Positions 48,807 to 57,989 of a stretch of DNA of 64,000 nucleotides are shown here, piece after piece; position 1 is the stretch's first letter; each line of letters begins with the position of its first letter. A program made the position numbers and the translations under genes. Where the stretch lies: the NCBI GenBank assembly GCA_002328075.1, contig DCVT01000019.1:1-64000 (forward strand). Reading direction: 5' to 3'. The DNA comes from Anaerolineales bacterium UBA2181 (lineage in GTDB: Bacteria; Chloroflexota; Anaerolineae; Promineifilales; UBA4811). The notes below the pieces were generated by a model that was not told the DNA's origin, ran no database searches, and saw only the letters and a list, made by a program, of their open reading frames with translations.

Positions 48807-51761
48807 TCACCGCTGGCTGTCGGCCCGTCCGGGTTGCGAGAGGGCACTGATGATCAGGGTTGCCAGGCCGGCTGCCAGGGCCAACGCCGGAGCGCTCCAG
48901 CTTCCCAACCAGCGTCTGAGCAAATCCGCACCCGGCAATGCCAAAGCACTATAGTTGTACCCGACCAGGCCGGCCGTCACGACGGTGAGGCAGAGCCGGA
49001 CAGCCCGAACTCGGGTGCCGTGGGGCGGGTCCTGACCCAGCTTCAGACCAAACAGGCCTACTCCCACCAGGCCCACCAGCGCCAGAGCGAGGCCGGCGAA
49101 ATCGGATCGCGGTTCGTGCGGGACATAGGGCACCGCGATGGGAAGCGGGGTGTAGGTCGGAGTCGGAGCCGCCGTCGGCGTCTCGGTTGGCGGCGCGCTG
49201 GTCGCGGTCGGCGTGGGAGTGGCCGGCAGCGGGGTCGGTGTTTGCGTGGGCGTCGGGGTAATGGCCTCGATGATGGCGGGTTGATCCTCAAATACCGTCA
49301 CGGCCAATCCGACCGAGGCGCGCGCGTCACCGCTGCTGGCCTTGATCTGCAACTGCCCCGGCCGGTCCAACAGGATCTCGATACGGGCCACGCCGTTGGT
49401 TGTGGGCACTTCCGGCTGCGGAACGTCGAATCCCAGCCCTTGCGCCAGGTAGCTGATGGTGAACTGAACCGGGGTGCCATCGGGAACTGGATTCCCATTG
49501 TGGTCAACAATCACGCCGGTCCGTAGCTGGAGCAGGTGGCCCACGCGCAGGTCCGTGGGTCCGGGCGGGGTTGGTGTGAGCGTTCCGGCCTCCGGTATGC
49601 TTGTTGGCTCCTGACCGTAGAACAACTGGATGATCTGCCCTGCGGCCGGCGAGGTGATTTCGATGAGGTCATATCCGGTTCCCGGAATGGAGACCGGCGA
49701 GGCGCCGCGAGGGGTGATCTGCTTAAAGAGGGCTTTGGCGGCGGTATCTATGAACGGTCCAATCTTGCTATAGATGCCATAGTAGGCAGTCAGTTTGCTG
49801 ACGTCGGTCGTGTCCAGGTAATAGGGCGCGTTGAAAGCCAGGACGATGACGCGGGCTTTGGCCGAAATGTCCGGCCGTTCGGATAGAAAAGCGGTCACCG
49901 CATCCGACTGGGGTTGTTCCGGAACGACGTCCAACATGGCAAAGACAATCCAGTTGGCGTCGCGCAGCGCAGTTTGGATAAGTGGGGGCGCAGGAGTCGT
50001 TTCCGGTGTCGTTTCCGGCGTGGATTCAGCGTCGGGTGTCGCGGTGGGGGTGGCGGGCGGTTGCTCTGGCTGTGCCAGGAAGGATTTGAGCTCCAGGAAG
50101 GAAAAGCTGTTCAGGTTACCCGCCAGGACCTGGTTGGTGCCCGTGGGACCGTAAAGTCGCAATATGGCTTCCTGCAGGGCTGTCACGCTGACATATGGCT
50201 GCCGGGCGCAGGTGGAACACTGCCGGGCAGTTCGTTCGTCGGTAAAGATGACAATCCTGTCGCTCTTTTCCGGCGGGCTCGTCAACTGGTCGGCGAGCTC
50301 CTGAGCGGCCGGCGCCAGGAGGGTGATGCTGTCTTGCGCTATGGGCACAATCAGATCGCGCATCTTGCCCACCGTTTTGCCGACCTGCTCGAGATCGACC
50401 AGCGTGGAATCCAGGCTGAACGGGCCGCCGTACAACCTCAGCTTGGCCTGCAGAATCCGCCGGACGGCTGCGTCGACGCGTGCCTGGAAAGCCATGTCGG
50501 TGGAATACATGCTGCGGAACCAGTCAATTGTATCCTTGATGTTGGCCACCTGGTCCGGGTAGCTGGTGCTGGCGGCAAATTCAGAGAGGGTGAGAATGTC
50601 GTTTCCGGCCAGAAAGGCGTCGAGGGCGATCTGCCGATGGGGAAACTCGGCGAGCTCGGGGTCATAGAAACGTTTTACGGCCCGAACACCCAGGCTATCC
50701 GAGACGATCAGGCCACCTTGCGCCCGCCAGCCGGCGAACTCGGGCAGCCGCAATATGGAATCCAGCGCCTGGGGATCGAAGCTGATGGGCCTGGTGCTCT
50801 CGCGGATGTTACCTTGCAGGCCCTGGTAGCGAATATGGGAGGTCATCAGGGCATCCGTGACGCCGTCTTGTCCAGGGGCGTCCCCGGTCACCACAAAGAA
50901 CGGGGCCAATTCGATCTGCTTGAGTTGCTCGAGCGATTTGCGGACGGTCGAGACCTCACGATCCGGTTGCCGGTCACTGCCGCCGTGGCCGGGAAAGTGT
51001 TTGCCCACGACGATGATGCGGTCCTGGCTTGCCTGATGCACACCGCGGATGTAGGACTGACCCATCAGCCCGACCCAGTAGGGGTCTCCGCCAAACGACC
51101 GGGTGCCGAGACCGCCGGTGCTGCCCGCCCGGGGGAACTCGAGCACATCCAGTGAGGGGCCCAGCAGGAGGTTGATCCCCAGGGCCGCCAGTTCGGTGCC
51201 CACCACCCTGCCCACCGTTTCGGCGTGCTCCGGTCTCCAGGTGGCGCCGACGGCCATGTTGTTGGGGATCTGGGTGAGTCCGGAGAGAATCCGCGTATAT
51301 GGGTAGCCGTCTCCCTCATGATCCAAACCGATGAACAGCGGGACAAAGGGTGGTGAGCCGGGGGGACCGGTCTCCTCGGGAGCGGCCAATCTGGGCTCCA
51401 ACGAGGCCTCATGGGCTCGGGTCTGCAGCTCGTTCACCAGGTTGGCTATCTGCGCCGGGGGGTTATCAGTATCGGTGATGTTGCTGTTGGCGGTCAGCAG
51501 CACGACGCCGCCGACCCGGTAATCCTGGATGAGGCCGGCAATGAGGGTTCCTGGAGGCGCCGTGTCGCCCACAAAGACGACCAGGAACAGCTGGCCCACG
51601 CGGTCCAGCGCGGTCATGTCGGCCATCAGCGCGGTCACCTGGTCGGCGTAGGAATCGGCCGCCACCACCGGCGCTTGCGCGGCGGCCGGCACGCTTGTGA
51701 GCGGCAGAGCGCCGGTCAATAGGATGCTGACGAGCAAGAGGTTCCTGAGGTGCCTATTCAT
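48807..51761 (-). CDS. Secreted, membrane-anchored GH3 glycosidase (NagZ-like)
   Basis: A 984-aa protein. Signal peptide residues 1-~28 (NRHLRNLLLVSILLTGALPL ... AAAQA). GH3 catalytic domain ~35-420 with PLFIGLDHEGDGYPYTRI, VVGKHFPGHGGSDRQ (the Lys-His-Phe-Pro-Gly-His-Gly motif) and GLIVSDSLG, whose aspartate is the expected nucleophile. A second domain ~440-700 has an internal Thr/Pro linker. Near residues 840-890 is a Thr/Pro-rich spacer (TPTPTQTPTPLPATPTPT), then three transmembrane helices at the C-terminus. NagZ removes N-acetylglucosamine from peptidoglycan fragments; here the enzyme would face outward, so another beta-hexosaminide substrate is possible. Confidence 0.85.
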   Translation of the reverse strand: MNRHLRNLLLVSILLTGALPLTSVPAAAQAPVVAADSYADQVTALMADMTALDRVGQLFLVVFVGDTAPPGTLIAGLIQDYRVGGVVLLTANSNITDTDNPPAQIANLVNELQTRAHEASLEPRLAAPEETGPPGSPPFVPLFIGLDHEGDGYPYTRILSGLTQIPNNMAVGATWRPEHAETVGRVVGTELAALGINLLLGPSLDVLEFPRAGSTGGLGTRSFGGDPYWVGLMGQSYIRGVHQASQDRIIVVGKHFPGHGGSDRQPDREVSTVRKSLEQLKQIELAPFFVVTGDAPGQDGVTDALMTSHIRYQGLQGNIRESTRPISFDPQALDSILRLPEFAGWRAQGGLIVSDSLGVRAVKRFYDPELAEFPHRQIALDAFLAGNDILTLSEFAASTSYPDQVANIKDTIDWFRSMYSTDMAFQARVDAAVRRILQAKLRLYGGPFSLDSTLVDLEQVGKTVGKMRDLIVPIAQDSITLLAPAAQELADQLTSPPEKSDRIVIFTDERTARQCSTCARQPYVSVTALQEAILRLYGPTGTNQVLAGNLNSFSFLELKSFLAQPEQPPATPTATPDAESTPETTPETTPAPPLIQTALRDANWIVFAMLDVVPEQPQSDAVTAFLSERPDISAKARVIVLAFNAPYYLDTTDVSKLTAYYGIYSKIGPFIDTAAKALFKQITPRGASPVSIPGTGYDLIEITSPAAGQIIQLFYGQEPTSIPEAGTLTPTPPGPTDLRVGHLLQLRTGVIVDHNGNPVPDGTPVQFTISYLAQGLGFDVPQPEVPTTNGVARIEILLDRPGQLQIKASSGDARASVGLAVTVFEDQPAIIEAITPTPTQTPTPLPATPTPTATSAPPTETPTAAPTPTYTPLPIAVPYVPHEPRSDFAGLALALVGLVGVGLFGLKLGQDPPHGTRVRAVRLCLTVVTAGLVGYNYSALALPGADLLRRWLGSWSAPALALAAGLATLIISALSQPGRADSQR

Positions 51762-51784
51762 AGCATGCGTGACCGTCAGTTGCG

Positions 51785-51813
51785 ATTATAAACGTAGCCT
51801 TGGCGCATGGCAA
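51785..51813 (-). promoter_or_regulatory. Promoter of the GH3 gene
   Basis: Reverse strand: TTGCCA at 51808-51813, 17-nt spacer, TATAAT at 51785-51790. The leader would be about 17 nt. Confidence 0.75.
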
Positions 51814-51902
51814 CCGTCAAGCACGCCGGGGCTGCCGGTGGTAAAGTAGGGTCACGTTGAACCCTCCTTCTTGCGGTTGGCCACCTGCCGGTCAACCACC
51901 AC

Positions 51903-51935
51903 AAAAGCACCGCTGCTGGCCCCAGCGGTGCTTTT
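51903..51935 (-). terminator. Intrinsic terminator after gcvPB
   Basis: 13-bp perfect arms, AAAAGCACCGCTG (51903-51915) and CAGCGGTGCTTTT (51923-51935), with a 7-nt loop. The A-run on one side and T-run on the other allow termination on both strands; it lies 54 nt past the gcvPB stop on the reverse strand. The rest of 51814-51988 holds nothing recognisable. Confidence 0.85.
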
Positions 51936-51988
51936 CTTTGGTGGCGCAACTGCAGCAGCCGGCGCGCAGGGGCGCCGGCCCGAGCAGG

Positions 51989-53479
51989 TCACTGTTTCAC
52001 ATTCCAATAGGACAACACCAGCTCCCGGGCGGCCTTGACCTCGTCCATCCGGCTCACCGGTGTGGTGTGGGGTGCCTGGTGTAACAACTCGGGTTGTTCA
52101 ACGGCCTCGCGCGCAATTTGGGCCATGGCGGCGGCAAAGGTGTCCAGCGTCGCCTTGCTCTCGGTCTCGGTCGGCTCAATCATGAGCGCTTCGTGCACAA
52201 TGAGCGGGAAATAGTTGGTCGGCGGGTGGATACCGAAATCCATCAGCCGTTTGGAGATGTCCAGGGCGCGCACGTCGGAGCCTGGGACCGTTCCTTCGGC
52301 CACGAACTCGTGCATGCAGATCCGGTCGCGCTGGGGAATGGGGAACCACTGACCGACACGGGCCTGAAGGTAGTTGGCATTCAGCACGGCGTGTTCGGCC
52401 ACCCGGCGCAACCCGTCTGGGCCGTGCATCCGTATGTAGGCATAGGCCCGGACAAAGATGCCCATGTGGCCGTGGAAGACCTTGACCCGACCGATGCTCT
52501 TGGGGGGCATCACCAGATGATAGTAGGTTAAATCGCCGTCTTCCGGAGGCTCCCGGCGGACGAGGGACGGGTTGCCCTCGTCGACTCGCTCGACAATGGG
52601 ACCCGGCAGAAAGTGTGCCAGCCGCTCACAGACGGCCACCGGGCCCGAGCCTGGACCGCCGCCGCCGTGAGGCGTGCCGAACGTCTTGTGCAGGTTATAG
52701 TGCAGGATGTCGAAACCCAGATCGCCCGGCCGGGCAATTCCCAGCAGGGCATTCATGTTGGCGCCGTCTCCATATACCAAGCCACCGCACCCATGAACCA
52801 GGTCCACGACCTCCTGGACGTGTTCGTCGAAAAGGCCCAACGTGTTAGGGTTGGTGAGCATCAGGCCGGCCACGTGGTCATCGCAGGCCGCACGCAGCGC
52901 CGCCAGGTCGACGTTGCCCCGGCTGTCAGAAGGGATTTCGACCACCGAGTAGCCGCTCATGGCGGTGCTTGCCGGGTTGGTCCCGTGGGCGCTATCGGGT
53001 ATCAGAATCTTGCGCCGCTGGGTGTCGCCCCGGTCGAGATGATAGGCGCGCACCATGAGGATGCCGGCAAACTCGCCATGGGCGCCGGCGGCCGGTTGCA
53101 GGGATGCGCCGGCAAACCCACCGATCTCCTTGAGCCACTCTTGCAGCGTGAACATGAGGTGGAGGTTTCCCTGAGCGACCTCCTCATCCTGCATGGGGTG
53201 GGTTCCGGCAAAACCGGCCAGACGCGCCATATCCTCGTTGATGCGCGGGTTGTACTTCATGGTGCAGGAACCCAACGGATAAAAGCCCTTGTCGATGGAA
53301 TGGTTGAGCGCGGAGAGCCGGGTGAAATGGCGCACCACGTCTAGCTGGCTGGCCTCGGGCAGGCGCAACTCGTCGCGAACCATCCCGTCTGGCAGCGGGG
53401 CACGGGGCACGTCCGGAGCCGGAAAGGGCATGGCGCACAGACCCGGGCGGCCGATGTCGTAGATCACGGGCTCGGTCAT
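51989..53479 (-). CDS. gcvPB: Glycine dehydrogenase (decarboxylating) subunit 2
   Basis: A 496-aa PLP subunit of the P-protein. The PLP lysine lies in HYNLHKTFGTPHGGGGPGSG; other landmarks are PAAGAHGEFAGILM, SAHGTNPAST and LMLTNPNTLGLFD. With subunit 1 it decarboxylates glycine and loads aminomethyl onto lipoyl-GcvH. Length matches GcvPB (about 490 aa). Its start overlaps the gcvPA stop as ATGA, and a good terminator follows the gene. Confidence 0.95.
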   Translation of the reverse strand: MTEPVIYDIGRPGLCAMPFPAPDVPRAPLPDGMVRDELRLPEASQLDVVRHFTRLSALNHSIDKGFYPLGSCTMKYNPRINEDMARLAGFAGTHPMQDEEVAQGNLHLMFTLQEWLKEIGGFAGASLQPAAGAHGEFAGILMVRAYHLDRGDTQRRKILIPDSAHGTNPASTAMSGYSVVEIPSDSRGNVDLAALRAACDDHVAGLMLTNPNTLGLFDEHVQEVVDLVHGCGGLVYGDGANMNALLGIARPGDLGFDILHYNLHKTFGTPHGGGGPGSGPVAVCERLAHFLPGPIVERVDEGNPSLVRREPPEDGDLTYYHLVMPPKSIGRVKVFHGHMGIFVRAYAYIRMHGPDGLRRVAEHAVLNANYLQARVGQWFPIPQRDRICMHEFVAEGTVPGSDVRALDISKRLMDFGIHPPTNYFPLIVHEALMIEPTETESKATLDTFAAAMAQIAREAVEQPELLHQAPHTTPVSRMDEVKAARELVLSYWNVKQ

Positions 53480-54819
53480 AGGACCACCTCTGTCAGCGCC
53501 GTCACCAGCTCATCGATCTGGTCACGGGTGTTCATCTCGGTGACTGCAACCAGCATGTGGTTGGCCAGGTTGGTGTAATCTCGCCCCAGATCATAGCCGC
53601 CGATGATGTTCCACTCGTCCAGCAAAAAGTCGTTGATCTGCGACACGGCTTTGGGGCAGCGCACCACGAACTCGTTAAAGAACGGTTTGGCCGAGCAAAC
53701 CGCATACGACGGCAATTTGTTGATCCTGCTGGCGGCGTAATGGGCCTTGTGGTAACAGAGCTCGGCAACCTGGCGCAATCCGCATTTGCCGACGGTGGCC
53801 AGGTAGACCGTGGCAGCGAGGGCGAGCAAACCCTGATTGGTGCAGATGTTGGAGGTGGCTTTGTCGCGACGGATGTGCTGTTCCCGGGTTGAAAGCGTGA
53901 GAACGTATCCGGTCCGTCCCTGGGTGTCCGCTGTCTGACCGACCAGCCGTCCGGCCATGCGGCGGACGTACTGCTGACGGGTTGCCAGGTACCCCAGGTA
54001 CGGGCCGCCAAAGCTCAGTGGTATTCCGAGGGGTTGACCCTCACCGAGGACAATATCCGCCCCGTATTCGCCGGGAGGTTTGAGCAGGCCCAGGCTGATG
54101 GGATTGGCGACCACGCAGAGCAGCGCCTTCCTGGCATGGACCTCCTGAGCAAGCCCGTCCAGGTTGTCCAGCTGGCCGAGGAAATCGGGGTTCTGCAGCG
54201 CGAGGAGCGCGGTTCGCGAGTCGACCAGTGCCAACAGCGCCGCCAGGTCAGCGGCGCTACCCTCGTCGCCCACGATCTCGAGGCCCATTCCCTGGGTGTA
54301 GGTGCGCACGACCTGGCGGTATTGCGGGTGGATGGTGGGCGAAAGGACGATTCGGGTCCGTTGCCCTCGCCCGGCGTTCACCGCCATGAGTACGGCTTCA
54401 GCCAACGCGGTCCCGCCGTCGTAATGGCTGGCGTTGGCTACCTCCATTCCGGTCAGGGCGCAGATCATGCTCTGGTATTCAAAGATGGCCTGCAGTGTCC
54501 CCTGGCTGACCTCTGGCTGGTAGGGCGTGTAGGCAGTGAAAAACTCGCCGCGCCGAAGGATGTGGTCAACGGTGGACGGAATGTAGTGATTGTACGCACC
54601 CGCTCCAAGAAAGATCGGCGCCTGCGAGGTTGAAAGGTTCCAGTCGGCAATCTCGGTCAGTTCGGCGGCGACCTCCATCTCGGTGAGGGCAGCCGGCAGC
54701 CTGAGGTCCGGGAAGCGAACGGCTTCCGGGACGTCGGAAAACAGCGCATCGATGCTGGGAGCGCCGATTGCCTCCAGCATCGAAAGCCGGTCCGAATCCG
54801 TGTGTGGTATGTACGGCAT
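53476..54819 (-). CDS. gcvPA: Glycine dehydrogenase (decarboxylating) subunit 1
   Basis: A 447-aa subunit with MPYIPHTDSDRLSMLEAIGA, YTPYQPEVSQGTLQAIFEYQ, ASHYDGGTALAEA and EQHIRRDKATSNICTNQGLL, all characteristic of GcvPA. It forms the P-protein heterotetramer with GcvPB, encoded by the overlapping next gene. The start at 54819 is supported by AAAGGG and by the common MPYIPHT N-terminus. Confidence 0.95.
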   Translation of the reverse strand: MPYIPHTDSDRLSMLEAIGAPSIDALFSDVPEAVRFPDLRLPAALTEMEVAAELTEIADWNLSTSQAPIFLGAGAYNHYIPSTVDHILRRGEFFTAYTPYQPEVSQGTLQAIFEYQSMICALTGMEVANASHYDGGTALAEAVLMAVNAGRGQRTRIVLSPTIHPQYRQVVRTYTQGMGLEIVGDEGSAADLAALLALVDSRTALLALQNPDFLGQLDNLDGLAQEVHARKALLCVVANPISLGLLKPPGEYGADIVLGEGQPLGIPLSFGGPYLGYLATRQQYVRRMAGRLVGQTADTQGRTGYVLTLSTREQHIRRDKATSNICTNQGLLALAATVYLATVGKCGLRQVAELCYHKAHYAASRINKLPSYAVCSAKPFFNEFVVRCPKAVSQINDFLLDEWNIIGGYDLGRDYTNLANHMLVAVTEMNTRDQIDELVTALTEVVL

Positions 54820-54826
54820 TACCCTT

Positions 54827-55213
54827 TTACCCTTTCGCCTCCACGCGGGCCTGGTAGGTCGCGGCATCGAGGAGACTTCCGAGCTCGGACTGGTCGTCGG
54901 GTTGGATGCGGACCATCCAGCCTTTGCCGAACGGATCCTGGTTTATGATCTCCGGGGCGCTCTCCAGTTCTTCGTTTACCGCGACGATCTCGCCGCCGAC
55001 CGGCATGAACACATCCGAGGCGGCCTTGACGGATTCGACGACTCCGTAGGGCTCGCCGGCCGCATAGTGGTCGCCAACCTCCGGCAACTCTACATACACA
55101 ATGTCCGATAGCTGATCCTGCGCGTAATCGGTGATCCCGGTCACGACTTCCTGGCCGACACGTTGGGCCCACTCGTCATGTTCGGTGTAAAAAAGCCCCA
55201 GAGGAACGTTCAT
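54827..55213 (-). CDS. gcvH: Glycine cleavage system H protein
   Basis: A 128-aa lipoyl carrier: LFYTEHDEWAQR start, lipoylation lysine in GVVESVKAASDVFMPV, and KGWMVRI near the end. It carries the aminomethyl group between P- and T-proteins. Two adjacent ATG codons (55213 and 55216) follow AAGGAG at 8 and 5 nt; 55213 gives the usual MNVP start. The P-protein genes follow after 7 nt, but no T-protein gene lies in the window. Confidence 0.95.
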   Translation of the reverse strand: MNVPLGLFYTEHDEWAQRVGQEVVTGITDYAQDQLSDIVYVELPEVGDHYAAGEPYGVVESVKAASDVFMPVGGEIVAVNEELESAPEIINQDPFGKGWMVRIQPDDQSELGSLLDAATYQARVEAKG

Positions 55214-55258
55214 CATGTATGCTCCTTCCCAAGCAGTAGCTATGCTCGCAACAAAAGC

Positions 55259-55287
55259 ATTGTACCCCAGCGACATGCCAGTGTCAA
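55259..55287 (-). promoter_or_regulatory. Promoter of the gcvH-gcvPA-gcvPB operon
   Basis: Reverse strand: consensus TTGACA at 55282-55287, 17-nt spacer, TACAAT at 55259-55264. The leader of about 40 nt is too short for a glycine riboswitch. Confidence 0.85.
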
Positions 55288-55328
55288 CGCAACTCGCAGC
55301 CGCGCCGGCACCGATCCCGGCCGATAGA

Positions 55329-57917
55329 TCAGGTCACCCGCGGCACGCGAGCGAGGATGGCCGAGACGACCTCGTAATTGATGGTGCCCAATCGGTCGGC
55401 CACTTGTTCAGCGGTGATCTCGTCGGCGCCTTGCCGGCCGATGAGAACGACCTCATCGCCGATTCGGACGCCCGGGATGGCTGTCACGTCGATAATGGTC
55501 TGGTCCATGGTAACCCGGCCGATGATGGGTGCGCGCCGGCCGCGCACCAGAACCTCTCCCCAGTGCGACGGACCGCGGCGGAACCCGTCGGCATAACCCA
55601 CCGGAATGACGGCGATGTGCTGCTCACTCTCTGTCAGGTAGGTGTTGCCGTAGCTGATGGGGGTGCCCGGAGGCAAGGTCTTGACCTGTGCTACCATGGC
55701 CTTGAAGCTCAGCGAGCGCTTAAAGCCGACGGGACAGCGGACGGCCGGGCTCGGGTCAAGCCCGTGAAGGGCGATTCCCAGACGGACCATGTCCAGGTGG
55801 GTATCAGGTCGGGCAAAGATGGCGGCCGAGTTGGCGCAGTGCGCCAGCGGTGGTCGGAGCCCGCCAGCCTCCAGCCGATCCAGCAGAGCGTGAAAACGGC
55901 GAAATTGCTCGTCGGTGTGGTCACGGTGCGACTGGCTGGTGCTGTCCGCCACCGAAAAGTGGGTAAAGATGCCCTCTACCTGGATTCCCTCTAGCGATGA
56001 TAGCGTCTCCAGGAACGATGGCACCTCAGGCGGCAGCAGCCCCAGCCGCCCCATGCCGGTATCCACCTTGACGTGGGCGACTGCCTTGCGCCCCAACTCG
56101 TGGGCTGCCCGGTTAAAGGCCCGCGCGATGTCTCGGTCGTACAAAGCGACGGCCACATCGTTCAACAGCGCCTGGCGCGCGGTCCAGGCGGGGGAAAATC
56201 CCAGGACCAGAATGGGGCTCTTGATGCCGGCGTCGCGCAGGGCGATGGCCTCGTTCAGCGAGGCGACGGCAAGCCGGTCGGCGCCATTGTTCAGGGCCAC
56301 GCGGGCCAGGCGGGTGGCCCCATGGCCGTAAGCATCGGCTTTGAGGACGACCATCAGCAAGACGGATGGTCCGACCAACTGCCTGGTCAGCCGAACGTTG
56401 TTGGCGGCGGCCTCGACATCGATCTCCAGCCATGTCGGCCGGCCAGGCAAGCTCATGACCACCTGGCCAAAGACCGGGTGTTGCCGGACAAGTTGGTCGC
56501 CGTCGCGGTCGGGGTCGGCCAGGAGGGCCCGGCTGACTCGTTCCAGGCGGGTCAGCGCCGAACCCTTGACCAGGACAACGTCGCCGTTGGTCAAGGGTCC
56601 ACCCTCAAGCTGCGGCCTCCGCGAAGCCTGATCTCCTAACAGGTACCGAATCACCTCGTCGGCGCTGTAGGCATAGTAGACCTTGTCGGTGGCCATCCCG
56701 GCGGACTCGGCGCCGCGGCCGATTTCGGCCGCCAACTCGCCCTTGACCACCAGATGGTCGGCTATCTGGGCAGCATGGGCCCCTACCTTCTGGTGTTCGA
56801 CGACGGTGGATTCGCCCAACTGGTGCATATCCCCCAAGACGGCGATTTTGCGGCCGGGTGTGACAATCTGCCGGAGCAGGTCGAGCGCCGCGACCGCCGC
56901 GGCCGGGCTGCTGTTGTTGGTGTCGTCCAGCAATACTGCGCCGTCCACGGCCGGGAGGGCGTTCAACCTGCCCGGGAGGCAACCCAACTCGGCCAGGGAT
57001 GCGACCATTTCGGGCCAGGGAATCCCATACTCACGGCCCACCGCGATGGCAGCCAGCGCGGCAAAAACGCGAGGCCGGCCCAACCAGGGCACACGGACTG
57101 AATGACGGCGGGTGACCTCCTGAACGGAAAAACGGGTCCCGTCAAGCGAAACCTGAACATCCAACGCGCGCAGCTCGGCGCCCTCCTCCAGGCCTACGGT
57201 GATCACGCGGGCCGGGGTGCGTTTTGCCATGGCCCGCACCCGGAGATCGTCCCAGTTCAGCACCGCCAGGCCGTGGGCCGGCAGTCGCTCCAACAGCGAG
57301 CCCTTTTCCGCCGCGACGCAGTCCAGCGAACCGAGCATCTCCAGGTGGGCAGCGGTCACGGCGGTGACGATCCCGACGCGCGGCCGGGTCAGGGCGGCCA
57401 GCTCGCCGATCTCGCCCAGGCGGTCGCTGCCCAGCTCCAGCACCGCCAGTCGGTGCGCCGCTTGTAGCCGGCCCAGAGCGATGGGCAGCCCAAACGTGCC
57501 GTTAAAGCTACCTCGGTTGCGAAAGACCGGCGCCCTGGCGGCCAGGACGCTGGCGACTGCCTCTTTGGTGCTGGTCTTGCCGACCGAACCGGTCACTGCG
57601 ATCACCTCGATGTCCCGGTTGGCGAGCAGCGCAGCCGCCCACTGCCGGAGGGCCGTCTCGGTGTCTGCTACCAGCACACAGGTGACATGGTAGCCGTCCA
57701 ATCCTCGCGGCTCCTGAGAGAGGACGCCGGTGGCACCTCCGCGAATGGCATCCAGGATATAGTCGTGTCCGTCGCCCTTGTCGGTGCGCACGGCGACGAA
57801 CAGCTGGCCATCCTCGACGCGACGTGAATCGAAACAAAAGTCAGAGAACTCGGTCGCGGAGGGAGGACCCAGCAACCGGCCGGCGGTGGCTTGCAGGATG
57901 TCGTTCAGGTAGATCAT
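55329..57917 (-). CDS. murF-alr: MurF-alanine racemase fusion
   Basis: An 862-aa bifunctional protein. Residues 1-~465 are MurF, which adds D-Ala-D-Ala to UDP-MurNAc-tripeptide: FDSRRVEDGQLFVA, P-loop VIAVTGSVGKTSTKE, FRNRGSFNGTFGLPI, LLDDTNNSSP. Residues ~485-862 are alanine racemase, with PLP lysine in VVLKADAYGHGA, HVKVDTGMGRLG and the catalytic tyrosine in PISYGNTYLT. The fusion joins D-Ala production to its use in cell-wall synthesis and is known from some bacterial phyla. There is no ribosome binding site: the -10 box ends 6 nt before ATG. Confidence 0.93.
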   Translation of the reverse strand: MIYLNDILQATAGRLLGPPSATEFSDFCFDSRRVEDGQLFVAVRTDKGDGHDYILDAIRGGATGVLSQEPRGLDGYHVTCVLVADTETALRQWAAALLANRDIEVIAVTGSVGKTSTKEAVASVLAARAPVFRNRGSFNGTFGLPIALGRLQAAHRLAVLELGSDRLGEIGELAALTRPRVGIVTAVTAAHLEMLGSLDCVAAEKGSLLERLPAHGLAVLNWDDLRVRAMAKRTPARVITVGLEEGAELRALDVQVSLDGTRFSVQEVTRRHSVRVPWLGRPRVFAALAAIAVGREYGIPWPEMVASLAELGCLPGRLNALPAVDGAVLLDDTNNSSPAAAVAALDLLRQIVTPGRKIAVLGDMHQLGESTVVEHQKVGAHAAQIADHLVVKGELAAEIGRGAESAGMATDKVYYAYSADEVIRYLLGDQASRRPQLEGGPLTNGDVVLVKGSALTRLERVSRALLADPDRDGDQLVRQHPVFGQVVMSLPGRPTWLEIDVEAAANNVRLTRQLVGPSVLLMVVLKADAYGHGATRLARVALNNGADRLAVASLNEAIALRDAGIKSPILVLGFSPAWTARQALLNDVAVALYDRDIARAFNRAAHELGRKAVAHVKVDTGMGRLGLLPPEVPSFLETLSSLEGIQVEGIFTHFSVADSTSQSHRDHTDEQFRRFHALLDRLEAGGLRPPLAHCANSAAIFARPDTHLDMVRLGIALHGLDPSPAVRCPVGFKRSLSFKAMVAQVKTLPPGTPISYGNTYLTESEQHIAVIPVGYADGFRRGPSHWGEVLVRGRRAPIIGRVTMDQTIIDVTAIPGVRIGDEVVLIGRQGADEITAEQVADRLGTINYEVVSAILARVPRVT

Positions 57918-57923
57918 GATGCC

Positions 57924-57951
57924 AGTATAGCATCAAAGCAACGCCGGACAA
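57924..57951 (-). promoter_or_regulatory. Promoter of murF-alr, probably leaderless
   Basis: Reverse strand: TTGTCC at 57946-57951, 16-nt spacer, TATACT at 57924-57929. Only 6 nt lie between the -10 box and ATG 57917, so the transcript should start at the start codon. Confidence 0.7.
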
Positions 57952-57953
57952 GG

Positions 57954-57982
57954 TTGCCAGTGCACGGCCGGTCGAGTACAAT
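57954..57982 (+). promoter_or_regulatory. Promoter of tgt, probably leaderless
   Basis: TTGCCA at 57954-57959, 17-nt spacer, TACAAT at 57977-57982, then 7 nt to ATG 57990. The -35 box is 2 nt from that of the divergent murF-alr promoter. Confidence 0.7.
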
Positions 57983-57989
57983 TCGGCGC

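Noticed and set aside
55217..55328. Glycine riboswitch before gcvH
   Set aside because: The mapped promoter leaves only about 40 nt of leader, too short for the known aptamer, and no matching fold is visible.
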